The position numbers and the translations under genes are program-made. 64,000 nt of DNA from Paracoccus contaminans (lineage in GTDB: Bacteria; Pseudomonadota; Alphaproteobacteria; Rhodobacterales; Rhodobacteraceae), in NCBI RefSeq assembly GCF_002105555.1, contig NZ_CP020612.1, forward strand, positions 124,001-188,000, written 5' to 3'. Positions 45,865 through 55,137 of the stretch are shown in pieces; within the stretch, counting starts at the first letter, position 1; each line of letters begins with the position of its first letter. The notes under the pieces are model-generated. The model did not search any database, had not been told where the DNA came from, and saw only the letters and a program-made list of their open reading frames with translations.

Positions 45865-46408
45865 GGATGGGATACTGGGCGGCAACCGCGCCGCAGGCAA
45901 GGCGGGGATCGGACGCGGCCCCGACCGGCCGCAAATGGCGGCATTCATGAAGCTTGGGCCTTTGCCAGCTGAGGGCCGGCAGGATGAACCGCGCCGGCAC
46001 CGTGGCGTCCGGCTGTTACGGGCAAGACTTGCCGGGCCGGACCGGTCAAGGATGCCGCCGCTGAGCCAAAGGCCGCCTCTGGCCGCCCCCCCGGCGCCTG
46101 CCCTGCCGCCCTGACGGGCCGAATCGGTATCAGGGGCCGTTTTCGCTTGTCCCGTGCCAGCCAAGGCCGCCAAGGGGATGGTCGCCCCGCGCGCCGCGCG
46201 GCCTGTGCCGCCTGCTGAGCCCCCCATCGCCCGACAAGGCGCGATCTCCCGGTTCCGGAAAGCTTGCTCGCCCAGCGCCCGGCGGCGGCCCAGCGGCACC
46301 GTGCCTGCGAACGCTGCCGACCGCCCGCCGGTTTTCGGAAAACGCCCCCTTGCGCCCCCCCGCCCTTGCCGCTAAATCGCCCCGCACGGTCCAGACCGGA
46401 CCGCCGGC
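45865..46408. other. Gene-free interval before tRNA-Thr
   Basis: 544 bases with no supported gene. Long open frames here are extensions or shadows without motifs. A GTTTTC-G-GAAAAC inverted repeat (46331-46343) lies 66 bases before the tRNA and is one of the few AT-containing patches, possibly part of the tRNA promoter region. Otherwise nothing recognisable. Confidence 0.5.
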
Positions 46409-46483
<75 letters not shown>

Positions 46484-46547
46484 TGCCTTTCCCTGCTGCC
46501 ATCCCTGTCCGCTGCGATCGGCTGCAGCTTCGCCCTTGCCTTGTCTT

Positions 46548-46566
46548 GGCGCGCCCTTTGCGCGCC
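46548..46566 (+). terminator. Possible stem-loop after tRNA-Thr
   Basis: GGCGCGC (46548-46554) and GCGCGCC (46560-46566) with loop CCTTT, 65 bases after the tRNA. No T-run; may end the tRNA transcript. Confidence 0.3.
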
Positions 46567-46609
46567 CTGCCTGCTGGACGGCACCTGTCCTTGCGATTAA
46601 CAGGGATCG

Positions 46610-46837
46610 ATGAGCCGCGACCGCCGATCCGACAAGCCCGGTGCCACGCAGCCGGGCGGCCGCGATGCCCGCCTTGGCGCGGCGCTGCGCGCCAATCTGG
46701 CGCGGCGCAAGGCGCAGGCCCGCCAGCGCGCGGACGGCGCGCATGACGACGACAACGACAACGGGGCGGGCATGCATCCGCCACAAGAACCACCGCATGC
46801 GGCCCCTGTGCCGCCGCCGGGGCCGAGCGAGGACTGA
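46610..46837 (+). CDS. Small basic hypothetical protein upstream of murA
   Basis: 75 residues. The first half is basic ([20 protein letters not shown], then [20 protein letters not shown]), the second half Asp/Pro-rich and disordered. Small proteins with the [15 protein letters not shown] core directly before murA are familiar to me from Rhodobacteraceae; no function is known. Its stop shares a base with the murA start (TGATG), so it is translated together with murA. Confidence 0.7.
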   Translation: MSRDRRSDKPGATQPGGRDARLGAALRANLARRKAQARQRADGAHDDDNDNGAGMHPPQEPPHAAPVPPPGPSED

Positions 46838-48119
46838 TGGACACGATTGTGGTGCGCGGCAACGGGCCGCTGAACGGGGATATCCCGATTGCGGGTGCCA
46901 AGAATGCCTGCCTGACACTGATGCCGGCGACGCTGCTGACGGACGAGCCGCTGACGCTGACCAACGCGCCGCGCCTGTCGGACATCCGCACCATGACCGC
47001 CCTGCTGCAGTCGCTGGGCGCCGAGGTCACGGGACTGAACGATGGCAAGGTGCTGGCCATGTCCAGCCATGCCCTGTCCAGCCACCGGGCCGATTATGAC
47101 ATCGTGCGCAAGATGCGCGCCTCGATCCTGGTGCTGGGGCCGATGCTGGCGCGCCACGGGCATGCGGTGGTGTCGCTGCCGGGGGCTGCGCGATCGGGGC
47201 GCGCCCGGTTGACCTGCATCTCCGCGCGCTCGAGGCGATGGGCGCGGCGCTTGACCTGCGCGAGGGCTATGTCCATGCCAAGGCGCCCGCGGGCGGGCTG
47301 CGGGGCGCGGTGGTCGATTTTCCCATCGTCTCGGTCGGCGCCACGGAAAATGCGCTGCTGGCCGCAACGCTGGCGCGCGGCACGACGGTGCTGAACAACG
47401 CCGCGCGCGAGCCCGAGATCGTCGATCTCGCCCGCTGCCTGCGCCGCATGGGCGCGCGGATCGAGGGCGAGGGCACATCCACCATCACCATTGAGGGGGT
47501 GGACCGGCTGGGCGGGGCCACCCATCGGGTCGTGACCGACCGGATCGAGCTGGGCACCTACATGCTGGCCCCGGCGATCTGCGGGGGCGAGGTGACGTGC
47601 CTCGGCGGGCGGATCGAACTGGTCCAGAGCTTTTGCGAAAAGCTGGACGAGGCGGGCATCAGCGTCACGGAAAGCGAGCGCGGCCTGACCGTCGCGCGCA
47701 AGAACGGCCGGATCCGGGCCGTGGACGTGCGCACCGAACCCTTCCCCGGCTTTCCCACCGACCTGCAGGCCCAGATGATGGCGCTGCTGTGCACGGCCGA
47801 AGGGGTCAGCGACCTTGAGGAGACGATCTTCGAGAACCGCTTCATGCATGCGCCCGAACTGACGCGCATGGGCGCGCGGATCGAGGTTCATGGCGGCCAT
47901 GCCCGCGTCACCGGGGTCGAGCGGCTGCGCGGCGCGCCCGTGATGGCCACCGACCTGCGTGCCTCGGTCAGCCTGATCCTCGCCGGCCTTGCGGCCGAGG
48001 GCGAGACGGTGGTCAGCCGCGTCTATCATCTGGACCGCGGCTATGAGAAAGTGGTGCGCAAGCTGCGCGCCGTCGGCGCGGATATCGAGCGCATCAAGGA
48101 GCCGCCCGCCCATGCCTGA
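46837..48119 (+). CDS. murA: UDP-N-acetylglucosamine 1-carboxyvinyltransferase, frameshifted in this sequence
   Basis: First committed enzyme of peptidoglycan synthesis (enolpyruvyl transfer to UDP-GlcNAc), ~427 residues if intact. The N-terminal frame is normal ([29 protein letters not shown]) up to VVSLPG; the rest is in another frame from [27 protein letters not shown] to the end. The break is a five-G run at 47181-47185 where six G would restore CCG GGG GGC TGC, i.e. [11 protein letters not shown] with the catalytic Cys (codon TGC 47187-47189). All other motifs ([45 protein letters not shown]) are intact. murA is essential, so a homopolymer sequencing error is likelier than true loss. Confidence 0.9.
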
Positions 48120-48612
48120 CGTCCCTGCGCCGCCCGGCGGCGATGCACGCTTTGCCGATGCCGACGCCGACCGTCCGCTGGCCATCCGGGCCGAGGACGC
48201 GCGCGATCTTGCCGTGCTGGCCGCGCTGGCTCAGGATGCGGTGCTTACGGCGGCGGACATGGCCTGGGATGCGCGCGCGCGCCGCCTGTCGCTGCTGGTC
48301 AGCCGCTTTCGGTGGGAGGATGCCGAGGCCGCCCGCGCCGAGGGGCGCCCCTTCGAACGGGTGCGCGCCCTGCTGGTGATCGGCGATGTCCTGCGCCTGC
48401 GCCATGACGGCATCGACCGCGATGATCCGGGCACGGTGCTGTCGCTGCTGAGCCTTGCCTGGCAGCCCGGCCCGGACGGCACCGGCACGCTGATGCTGCA
48501 ATTCGCCGGCGACGGGACCGTCGCGGTCGAGGCGGAATGCATCAGCGTCGATCTGCGTGACGTGGCCCGGCCGCACCGCGCCGTCGCGGGCGAGATACCG
48601 CGGCACGACTGA
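48112..48612 (+). CDS. DUF2948 family protein
   Basis: 166-residue soluble protein of the DUF2948 family, unknown function. Pattern: [61 protein letters not shown] and [25 protein letters not shown]. In Rhodobacteraceae this gene usually sits between murA and hisD, as here. It overlaps murA by eight bases and stops one base before the GNAT gene. The first ~15 residues are Pro/Gly-rich. Confidence 0.85.
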   Translation: MPDVPAPPGGDARFADADADRPLAIRAEDARDLAVLAALAQDAVLTAADMAWDARARRLSLLVSRFRWEDAEAARAEGRPFERVRALLVIGDVLRLRHDGIDRDDPGTVLSLLSLAWQPGPDGTGTLMLQFAGDGTVAVEAECISVDLRDVARPHRAVAGEIPRHD

Positions 48613-48613
48613 C

Positions 48614-49096
48614 ATGCCGGCGTTGTGGCAGCTGACCCCCGACCGGGTGGGCGAATGGCGCGGCATCAGGCTGGCGGCGCTGAGGGATGCGCCGGGGATC
48701 TTTGCCGATGCCTGGGCGGACTGGGTGGACCGGCCCGATGCCGACTTCCTGCCGCCGCTGGATAATTCGGATTTCTGGGCCGCCGGCCATGTTCCCGGCC
48801 ATCCGCTGGCGGTCGCCCGCTGGGCACGGCACGATACCGTTGCCGATGCAGCCATGCTGATGTCGGTCTTTGCCCGGCGCGAAGCGCGCGGCACCGGCAT
48901 GATGGACAGGCTGATCCACCATCTGCTGGGGCGCGCAAGCGGGCAGGCAAGGCGCATGCTGCTGCATGTCGCCGCAGGCAATGACCCGGCCATCCGCCTG
49001 TATTGCCGGCATGGCTTTCAGCCCACGCCGCGCGCGCCCTTTCCCAACCGCGACGGCGTCATCGAAATCGAGATGATGCGCCCCCTGCCCGCCTGA
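48614..49096 (+). CDS. GNAT family N-acetyltransferase
   Basis: 160-residue acetyl-CoA-dependent acetyltransferase. Core features: WRGIRLAALRDAPGIFAD at the N-terminus, VFARREARGTGMMDRLIHHLL (motif A with the R-x-x-G-x-G/A CoA loop as RREARGTG), MLLHVAAGNDPAIRLYCRHGFQPT (motif B; ND.AIRLY.R.GF). Inserted between DUF2948 and hisD in an otherwise conserved order. Acceptor substrate unknown. Confidence 0.85.
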   Translation: MPALWQLTPDRVGEWRGIRLAALRDAPGIFADAWADWVDRPDADFLPPLDNSDFWAAGHVPGHPLAVARWARHDTVADAAMLMSVFARREARGTGMMDRLIHHLLGRASGQARRMLLHVAAGNDPAIRLYCRHGFQPTPRAPFPNRDGVIEIEMMRPLPA

Positions 49097-49132
49097 GAGC
49101 CGCCGCCCCCCGCCCCAACGAGAAAGACCGCC

Positions 49133-50446
49133 ATGCCTGCCCTGCTGAACACCGCCGATCCCGATTTCAAGGCAGGCTTTGCCGCGATGCTGGCGGCCAA
49201 GCGCGAGGATGCGGATGATGTGGGGGCGGCGGTGGCCGACATCATCGACGAGGTGCGCGCCCGCGGCGATGCCGCGCTGGTCGCGCTGACGGCCCGGTTC
49301 GACCGCACCGACCTGACGGCCGAGACGCTGCGCTTTTCCGAAACCGAGATCGACGCCGCCTGCGCGCGCGTCGATCCGGCCGAGCGCGCGGCGCTGGAAC
49401 TCGCCGCCGGGCGCATCCGCGCCTATCACGCCCGCCAGATGCCCGAGGATGCCCTGTGGACAGATGCCAGCGGCGCGCAGCTTGGCTGGCGCTGGACGCC
49501 GGTGACGGCGGCGGGCCTGTATGTCCCCGGCGGACAGGCGAGCTATCCGTCCTCGGTCCTGATGAACGCGATCCCGGCGCGGGTTGCGGGGGTGGAGCGG
49601 CTGGTCGTCTGCGTGCCCACCCCCGGCGGGGCGGTGAACCCGCTGGTGCTGCTGGCCTGCCGGCTGGCAGGGGTGGACGAGGTGTGGCGCATCGGCGGGG
49701 CGCAGGCGATCGCGGCCATGGCCCATGGCACGCAGACGATGCGCCCCGTCGACAAGATCACCGGACCGGGCAACGCCTATGTGGCCGCCGCCAAGCGTCA
49801 GGTATTCGGCCGCGTAGGCATCGACAGCATCGCCGGGCCGTCCGAGGTTCTGGTGATCGCCGAGGGCGCGCAGAATCCCGAATGGCTGGCGCTCGACCTG
49901 CTGGCCCAGGCCGAACACGACGCGGATGCGCAGGCGATCCTGATGACGCCCGATCAGGGCCTTGCCCGCGCCGTCGCAGCCGAGGTCGAGCGTATCCTGC
50001 CCCAGCTGCCGCGCGCCGCCATCGCTGGCGCCAGCTGGCAGGCCCATGGCACCATCATCATCACCCGCGATCTGGCCGAGGCGGCAGCGCTGTCCAACCG
50101 CATCGCGCCCGAGCATCTGGAACTGTGCGTGGACGATGCAGAAGGGCTGGCGGCGCAGATCCGCCATGCGGGGGCGATCTTCCTAGGCGCCTGGACGCCC
50201 GAGGCGACGGGCGATTACGTCTCGGGGCCCAATCACGTGCTGCCGACGGCGCGCTCGGCCCGGTTTTCGTCGGGGCTGTCGGTGCTTGATTTCCTCAAGC
50301 GCAGCACGCTGTCACGCCTGACCCCTGCCGCGCTGGCCGCGATCGGACCGGCGGCGGTGACACTGGCCATGTCCGAGGGGCTGCCCGCCCATGCCCGTTC
50401 GGTGCAGGCAAGGCTGGACGACCTGCCGCCCCTGCCGAGGCCCTGA
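49133..50446 (+). CDS. hisD: Histidinol dehydrogenase
   Basis: Zinc- and NAD-dependent enzyme catalysing the last two steps of histidine synthesis, 437 residues. Motifs: RFDRTDLTAETL, AGLYVPGGQASYPSSVLMNAIPARVAG, VWRIGGAQAIAAMAHGTQT, KITGPGNAYVAAAKRQVFGRVGIDSIAGPSEVLVIAE, QAEHDADAQAIL (zinc His), NRIAPEHLELCV and GNHVLPT-like GPNHVLPTARSARFSSGLS. Follows the GNAT gene (36 bp) and precedes UPF0262. Confidence 0.96.
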   Translation: MPALLNTADPDFKAGFAAMLAAKREDADDVGAAVADIIDEVRARGDAALVALTARFDRTDLTAETLRFSETEIDAACARVDPAERAALELAAGRIRAYHARQMPEDALWTDASGAQLGWRWTPVTAAGLYVPGGQASYPSSVLMNAIPARVAGVERLVVCVPTPGGAVNPLVLLACRLAGVDEVWRIGGAQAIAAMAHGTQTMRPVDKITGPGNAYVAAAKRQVFGRVGIDSIAGPSEVLVIAEGAQNPEWLALDLLAQAEHDADAQAILMTPDQGLARAVAAEVERILPQLPRAAIAGASWQAHGTIIITRDLAEAAALSNRIAPEHLELCVDDAEGLAAQIRHAGAIFLGAWTPEATGDYVSGPNHVLPTARSARFSSGLSVLDFLKRSTLSRLTPAALAAIGPAAVTLAMSEGLPAHARSVQARLDDLPPLPRP

Positions 50447-50649
50447 TTCGCGCCCTTGCACCCTGTCTGGCCCCGCGCAGCTTTGGTCCAGGTAGCCGGA
50501 TGTGCCCTTCCTGAAAGCGGATGAAGGGCGCAGGCAGCCACGGATCGCCGCTGCCGCGCCCGCTTTTGGGGCATCGGCATCCGCCGGCTCAAGCGGCGGC
50601 CTGTTCTCGGCCCTTGATTCCCGCGGCGCGCAGCGGAATGGTGAATCCG

Positions 50650-50667
50650 GCCGCCCAGGCGGCTTTT
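50650..50667 (+). terminator. Short GC stem with T-run after hisD
   Basis: GCCGCC and GGCGGC (50650-50655 / 50658-50663) followed by TTTT, between hisD and the UPF0262 gene. As drawn the loop is too short, so only an inner stem of about four pairs is realistic; a weak candidate. Confidence 0.3.
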
Positions 50668-50687
50668 GCCTCACGATAAGGCTGCCC

Positions 50688-51170
50688 ATGTCCACTGACC
50701 GCCTGATCCGCGTCGAGATCGACGATTCCGCCCTGCCGCCCGCCACCCCCGAGATGGAGCAGGAGCGCCGCGTGGCGGTGTTCGACCTGCTCGAGGACAA
50801 CTCGATCCGGCTGCCCGCGCGCGGGGGGGCCGCCGCACCGGCCGGCCCCTATGCGCTGACGCTGGCGGTGCGCGATCGCCGGCTGGTGTTCGATCTGCGG
50901 TCCGAACAGGATGACCCCTGCGCCGAATTCCATTTGTCGATGGGGCCGCTGCGGCAGGTGGTCAAGGATTACTTCCAGATCTGCGAAAGCTATTTCGAGG
51001 CGGTCAGGCGCCTGCCCCCCGCCCAGATCGAGGCGATCGACATGGCCCGCCGCGGCATCCACAACGAAGGGGCGCGCACCCTGCAGGAACGGCTGGACGG
51101 CAAGGCCGAGATCGACATCGACACCTCGCGCCGCCTGTTCACGCTGATCTGCGCGCTGATTGCGGACTGA
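50688..51170 (+). CDS. UPF0262 family protein
   Basis: 160-residue cytosolic protein of the alphaproteobacterial UPF0262 family, unknown function. Seen: MSTDRLIRVEIDDSALPPATPEMEQERRVAVFDLLEDN, FHLSMGPLRQVVKDYFQICESY and ARRGIHNEGARTLQERLDGKAEIDIDTSRRLFTLICAL. The start is at the canonical N-terminus; the frame is open 186 bases further upstream without similarity. Five bases before the phosphatase gene; order hisD-UPF0262-LMW phosphatase is conserved in the family. Confidence 0.88.
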   Translation: MSTDRLIRVEIDDSALPPATPEMEQERRVAVFDLLEDNSIRLPARGGAAAPAGPYALTLAVRDRRLVFDLRSEQDDPCAEFHLSMGPLRQVVKDYFQICESYFEAVRRLPPAQIEAIDMARRGIHNEGARTLQERLDGKAEIDIDTSRRLFTLICALIAD

Positions 51171-51175
51171 GCGGC

Positions 51176-51667
51176 GTGCCACAGGGTGCGCCCGGCAAGG
51201 AACAATCGGCGGGTTTCCCCGCCTCGGTGCTGTTCTGCTGCGACCATAATGCCATCCGCTCGCCCATGGCCGAAGGGATGATGAAGAAATTCTACGGCCA
51301 CCGGGCCTATGTGCAATCCGCCGGGGTGCGCAACGACATGGAGATCGATGGCTTTGCCATCGCCGCCTGCCAGGAAATCGGGGTCGAGCTGTCGCGCCAC
51401 CGCACCCGCAGCTTTGATGAGATGCGCGCCTGGGGCGACGATCTGGGCCAGTTCGACCTGGTCGTCGCGCTGACCCCGGCCAGCCAGCGCCAAGCGCTGG
51501 AAATGACGCGCAGCTATCACCTGGACGTGGAATACTGGCCGATCATGGACCCGGCAGGGCTGGGCGAGGGGCGTGAGGCGAGGCTCGCCCATTATCGGCA
51601 GGTCCGCGATCACATTCGCCAGCGGATGCTGACGCGCTTCGGCCCGCCGACCGAGCCGCAGGACTGA
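51176..51667 (+). CDS. Low-molecular-weight protein-tyrosine phosphatase
   Basis: 163-residue LMW-PTP/arsenate-reductase-fold phosphatase. The catalytic P-loop C-D-H-N-A-I-R-S (CX5R) is in VLFCCDHNAIRSPMAEGM; the acid residue is in YWPIMDPAG (DP motif). GTG start five bases after the UPF0262 stop. In relatives this gene often precedes infA, which is not seen here: the next genes are hisH-hisB on the other strand. Substrate unknown. Confidence 0.87.
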   Translation: MPQGAPGKEQSAGFPASVLFCCDHNAIRSPMAEGMMKKFYGHRAYVQSAGVRNDMEIDGFAIAACQEIGVELSRHRTRSFDEMRAWGDDLGQFDLVVALTPASQRQALEMTRSYHLDVEYWPIMDPAGLGEGREARLAHYRQVRDHIRQRMLTRFGPPTEPQD

Positions 51668-51670
51668 CGA

Positions 51671-52306
51671 TCAGGGGCGCCAGTCCAGAAAGTTGCGCAG
51701 CATCCGCAGCCCGAGGGCCTGCGACTTCTCGGGGTGGAACTGCAGCCCGACGATGTTATCGCGCGCCACGATCGCGGTAACGGCGCCGCCGTAATCCACC
51801 TCGGCGACCAGGTCGGCGGGGTCGGCCACCCGGAACTGCCAGGAATGGACGAAATAGGCGTGCCCGCCCGCCGGGATGCCGTCCAGGATCGGATGGGGGC
51901 GCCGGAAGGCAAGATCGTTCCAGCCCATATGCGGCACCTTGAGCGCCGGATCGGCCGGCGCGATGCGCTCCACCCGCCCCCCGATCCAGCCGAAACCGGG
52001 CGTGGGGACATGTTCAAGGCCCGTATCGGCCAGCATCTGCATCCCGACGCAGATCCCCAGAAAGGGAACACCCCGCCGGCACACCGCATCCGACAGCGCC
52101 TCGTTCATGCCCGGCACGGCGTCAAAGGCGGCGCGGCAGGCCGGAAAGGCGCCATCGCCCGGCAGCACGATCCGGTCGGCGCGGGCCACCGCGGCAGGGT
52201 CGGCGGTGACGGACACCTCGGCCCCCCGCTCGCGCCCGGCCAGCATCACCGCCTTGGCGGCGGAATGCAGATTGCCGCTGTCATAGTCGATGATGGCGAC
52301 GCGCAT
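51671..52306 (-). CDS. hisH: Imidazole glycerol phosphate synthase subunit HisH
   Basis: Glutamine amidotransferase subunit supplying ammonia to HisF, 211 residues, class I GATase. Seen: VAIIDYDSGNLHSAAKAVM, IVLPGDGAFP, the nucleophile loop FLGICVGMQMLADTGLEH with the catalytic Cys, and the His-Glu pair in GLQFHPEKSQALGLRML. Precedes by one base after hisB on the same strand; hisA and hisF are presumably further along outside this pair (not in this window). Confidence 0.95.
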   Translation of the reverse strand: MRVAIIDYDSGNLHSAAKAVMLAGRERGAEVSVTADPAAVARADRIVLPGDGAFPACRAAFDAVPGMNEALSDAVCRRGVPFLGICVGMQMLADTGLEHVPTPGFGWIGGRVERIAPADPALKVPHMGWNDLAFRRPHPILDGIPAGGHAYFVHSWQFRVADPADLVAEVDYGGAVTAIVARDNIVGLQFHPEKSQALGLRMLRNFLDWRP

Positions 52307-52307
52307 C

Positions 52308-52898
52308 CTAAAGCATGCCCTTGGTGGACGGCAGGGCGCCGTTCAGCCGCGCGTCAGGCTCGACCGCCTCGCGCAGCGCGCGGGCAACTGCCTTGAAGGC
52401 GGCCTCGGCGACGTGATGGGCGTTCAGGCCGTGGATCAGATCGACATGCAGCGTGATCCCGCCATGGGTCGACAGGGCCTGAAAGAACTCTCGCACCAGT
52501 TCGGTGTCGAAGCTGCCGATCTTGGCCGCCGTGAACGGCAGGTTCCAGACGAGATAGGGCCGCCCCGACAAATCCAGCGCGGCCCGCACCAGCGCGTCGT
52601 CCATGGCCAGGTGAAAGGCGCCATAGCGGCGGATGCCGCGCTTGTCGCCCAGGGCGCGGGCCAGGGCCTGACCCAGCGCGATGCCGCAATCCTCGACGGA
52701 ATGGTGATCGTCGATATGCCGGTCGCCGGCGCAGTCGAGATCGATGTCGATCAGCGAATGGCGCGCCAGCTGGTCGATCATGTGGTCGAAAAAGCCGATC
52801 CCCGTGGCGCTGGCCGATCGCCCGGTGCCGTCAAGGTTCACCGCCGCGGTGATCGCGGTTTCGGCCGTCTTGCGAGTGATGGTGGCCATGCGCGGCAC
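52308..52898 (-). CDS. hisB: Imidazoleglycerol-phosphate dehydratase
   Basis: Mn-dependent dehydratase, 196 residues, mono-functional form. Metal-binding motifs [15 protein letters not shown] (residues ~33-47), [17 protein letters not shown] (HHxxED, ~63-80), [15 protein letters not shown] (second HHxxE) and [13 protein letters not shown] at the end. The GTG at 52898 is chosen because AAGGA lies at a proper distance; an ATG three codons later gives [10 protein letters not shown]. hisB-hisH are adjacent (one base). Confidence 0.95.
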   Translation of the reverse strand: MPRMATITRKTAETAITAAVNLDGTGRSASATGIGFFDHMIDQLARHSLIDIDLDCAGDRHIDDHHSVEDCGIALGQALARALGDKRGIRRYGAFHLAMDDALVRAALDLSGRPYLVWNLPFTAAKIGSFDTELVREFFQALSTHGGITLHVDLIHGLNAHHVAEAAFKAVARALREAVEPDARLNGALPSTKGML

Positions 52899-52975
52899 GG
52901 GGCAGTCCTTTCGGTTCTCGGCAAAGGGCCATTATCGCCGATCGGCGCGCCGCCGCAACGGCTGCGCCCTTGCGC

Positions 52976-54718
52976 TCACGCGAGCCACAGCCCCGCCTGC
53001 CTCAGACGGTGGCGGATCGCCTGTTCGGGCGGCGGGGGTTCCTCGCCCCGGAACATCGGGCGGATACGGCGGCGGCCCTGCCGCTCGCCGATCAGGCGCT
53101 CGGCCGGCTCCCATCCGCGCATCAGGGGCGCGATTTCGGGCAGGGCGGCGATCGCCTCCATTTCCTCCAGGGCGCGGTCGGGTTCGCGGGCATATAGCAG
53201 CGGCAGGTTGCGCCAATGGCAGGTCACGTCCCCGTCCAGCCCGTCCAGCTCCGGCCCCGGCCGCCCGCCGCCCAACGAATGGATGACCAGGGGCAGGATT
53301 ACCTGATCGAGCCATGGGTCAAGCGACTGGCAGGCCAGCGGCTCGCCCGGATCGTCGCGCACGGCCACCGCCCAGTCACGGAATCGCTGACCGAACGCGG
53401 CCGCATCGGCGGCAAAGAACCAGCCGGCGTTGAAATAGAGGAAGCGTTCCCAGTGATCTTCGGGCTGGGAAAGGTCGAGCGTGCCGTCCATGTCGAGCGA
53501 AAACCGATCATAAAGCGAACGCCAGATCGATTCGTGCGTTTCCCGATAGGCGGGCGGCTGCGGCCATGTCCCGCTGCGCCGCATCGAGGCCGAGGGGCGG
53601 GCGAAATCGAAGGGCACCGCCCCGATGTCGCCCAGCACCAGCGTATCGCTGTCGAGGAACAGGAACGGGCGGCCGGGTTCGAGCAGCGACAGCGCCTCGA
53701 TCTTGTTGCCATGGGGATAGCTGCGGCCGAAATCGCGCGCATGAAGGGGGCGTATCTCGGCGCCCAGCGCGCTCAGCGCGGCACGCGCATCCCCCGACAT
53801 GCAGGGGTCGGCACCATCCCATGCACCGTCCGGCTGCGGCTCGGCCACGATCAGGCGTCCGGCAAAGCCGGCTGCGTTGCGCCGCAGGCTGGCGGCAAGG
53901 ATCGCCGCCTCGCGGTCGATCCCGCCGCCCTGGGCGACAATGAGAATGTCGAAGACGGCGGGGGCGATGGGGGCGCCGCCCCGCATCCAAGGCGCCGGGC
54001 TGAAAGGCGCGGCGGTATCGGCAGCGGCCGCGACAGGCGGGTGCGGCGCCTGCGGCGTGGCCTGCCCTGCCCCCCGGTCTGGCTTGCCTTTCGTGTTTTT
54101 CCCCGCCTCTTGCCGCGCCGCCTGCCGTTCGGCCTGCCGCGCCGCCCGCGCGCCTTGGCGCTCCGCCTGACGGGCGGCTGCGGCGGCGGCGCGTTCGGCC
54201 TGCCGCGCCTGTTGCCGCGCCGCGCGCGCTGCGGCGCTGCCGGGCGCTGCGGGTTCCTGTCCGGAAGGCAGGTGATCCATGCGCCCTGTTCCGTCCGCCC
54301 GCGCGGACGGGGATGATGCCGCCGGGGATGGCTGATCGGGCGCGGCGGCGGGGGGCGGGGCAACAGGCTCCGCCGTGGCCTGCCCCTGTCCCGTCGGGGC
54401 AGGATGCGCCTTGCCACTGGCGTCGGCGGCGGGGCGGCGGGCCTTGCCCGTTCCTGCGACAGGCGGCGCGGGATCGCCCTGGCGGGCCTTTGCGCGGGCC
54501 GGTTCCGGTTGCGCCGCGCCTTGGGGATGCGCAGGGCTTTCCGCCCCGACCGGCCCGGCCTTTGCCGCCGCGACCTTGGCCCCCTTGCGGGCGCCTTGCC
54601 CGGCCGTCTTCGGGGCAGCCCCCAAAGCCGCAGGCTCGATGCGGTCCGCCCCTGCCTGGGGGGATGCCTTGTCCCCGGATGCAGGCGTGCCATCGGTTCG
54701 TTTCATGCGTTTCGCCAT
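52976..54718 (-). CDS. Glycosyltransferase-like protein with long low-complexity N-terminus
   Basis: 580 residues in two parts. Residues 1-~250 are disordered, Ala/Pro/Arg/Gln/Lys-rich, including a repeated charged-Ala stretch (~160-200) with RQAERQ and ARQAERQ units. From ~255 a GT-A-like domain follows: FDILIVAQGGGIDREAAILAASL, HGNKIEALSLLEPGRPFLFLDSDTLVLGD with DxD as DSD at 356-358, LYFNAGWFFA and LDPWLDQVILPLVIHSLGGG. The start chosen (MAKRMKRTD) avoids an extension across tRNA-Tyr. It could modify a polysaccharide or glycan; acceptor unknown. The other DSD enzyme in the window is at 3792-4736. Confidence 0.75.
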   Translation of the reverse strand: MAKRMKRTDGTPASGDKASPQAGADRIEPAALGAAPKTAGQGARKGAKVAAAKAGPVGAESPAHPQGAAQPEPARAKARQGDPAPPVAGTGKARRPAADASGKAHPAPTGQGQATAEPVAPPPAAAPDQPSPAASSPSARADGTGRMDHLPSGQEPAAPGSAAARAARQQARQAERAAAAAARQAERQGARAARQAERQAARQEAGKNTKGKPDRGAGQATPQAPHPPVAAAADTAAPFSPAPWMRGGAPIAPAVFDILIVAQGGGIDREAAILAASLRRNAAGFAGRLIVAEPQPDGAWDGADPCMSGDARAALSALGAEIRPLHARDFGRSYPHGNKIEALSLLEPGRPFLFLDSDTLVLGDIGAVPFDFARPSASMRRSGTWPQPPAYRETHESIWRSLYDRFSLDMDGTLDLSQPEDHWERFLYFNAGWFFAADAAAFGQRFRDWAVAVRDDPGEPLACQSLDPWLDQVILPLVIHSLGGGRPGPELDGLDGDVTCHWRNLPLLYAREPDRALEEMEAIAALPEIAPLMRGWEPAERLIGERQGRRRIRPMFRGEEPPPPEQAIRHRLRQAGLWLA

Positions 54719-54908
54719 TGGTTCTACCCTGCACCGACCGGGGATCTCATAGCCCGAAGGCAAGGCCAGGAACAACGTCCTGCCTGACCGGGCCATGCGG
54801 ATGTGGGGCATGCAAAGGGGGAGGCAGCGAGGCCCAGCGGGGGCAAGACCGCCATGCGATCCGGTCAGGCCGCCATCCCTGGCCACAAGCACCGCTTTTC
54901 GGGAAAAG

Positions 54909-54992
54909 TGGTGGGCGACCCTGGAATCGAACCAGGCATGGGTCTCCCCGGCGGAGTTACAGTCCGCTGCCGCACCTTGCAGCACGTCGCCC
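54909..54992 (-). tRNA. tRNA-Tyr (GTA)
   Basis: 84 bases: acceptor GGGCGAC/GTCGCCC, anticodon stem GCGGA/TCCGC with loop CTGTAAC (anticodon GTA), a long class II variable arm (CCGGGGAGACCCATG region), T-arm CCTGG-TTCGATT-CCAGG, discriminator A and encoded CCA. Lies upstream of the glycosyltransferase gene on the same strand. Confidence 0.95.
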
Positions 54993-55137
54993 GACGCCGG
55001 GGGTGATTAGCTGCGGCTCTCTTGCGGGTCAAGCAGTTTTGGAACGCCCCCCGAGACCCGCGCATTTGCCCGCCCGCGCAACCCGGCCCTTGCGCCCCCG
55101 CGCGCGGCGCGCCAAACGCGCCCTGACAGGAGAGCCG

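Noticed and set aside
48542..50167. 541-residue minus-strand open frame
   Set aside because: Antisense to GNAT and hisD, both certain; composition shows a codon-position shadow.
54719..54985. N-terminal extension of the glycosyltransferase-like protein
   Set aside because: It crosses the tRNA-Tyr gene and adds sequence translated from the tRNA; the start at 54718 is more reasonable.
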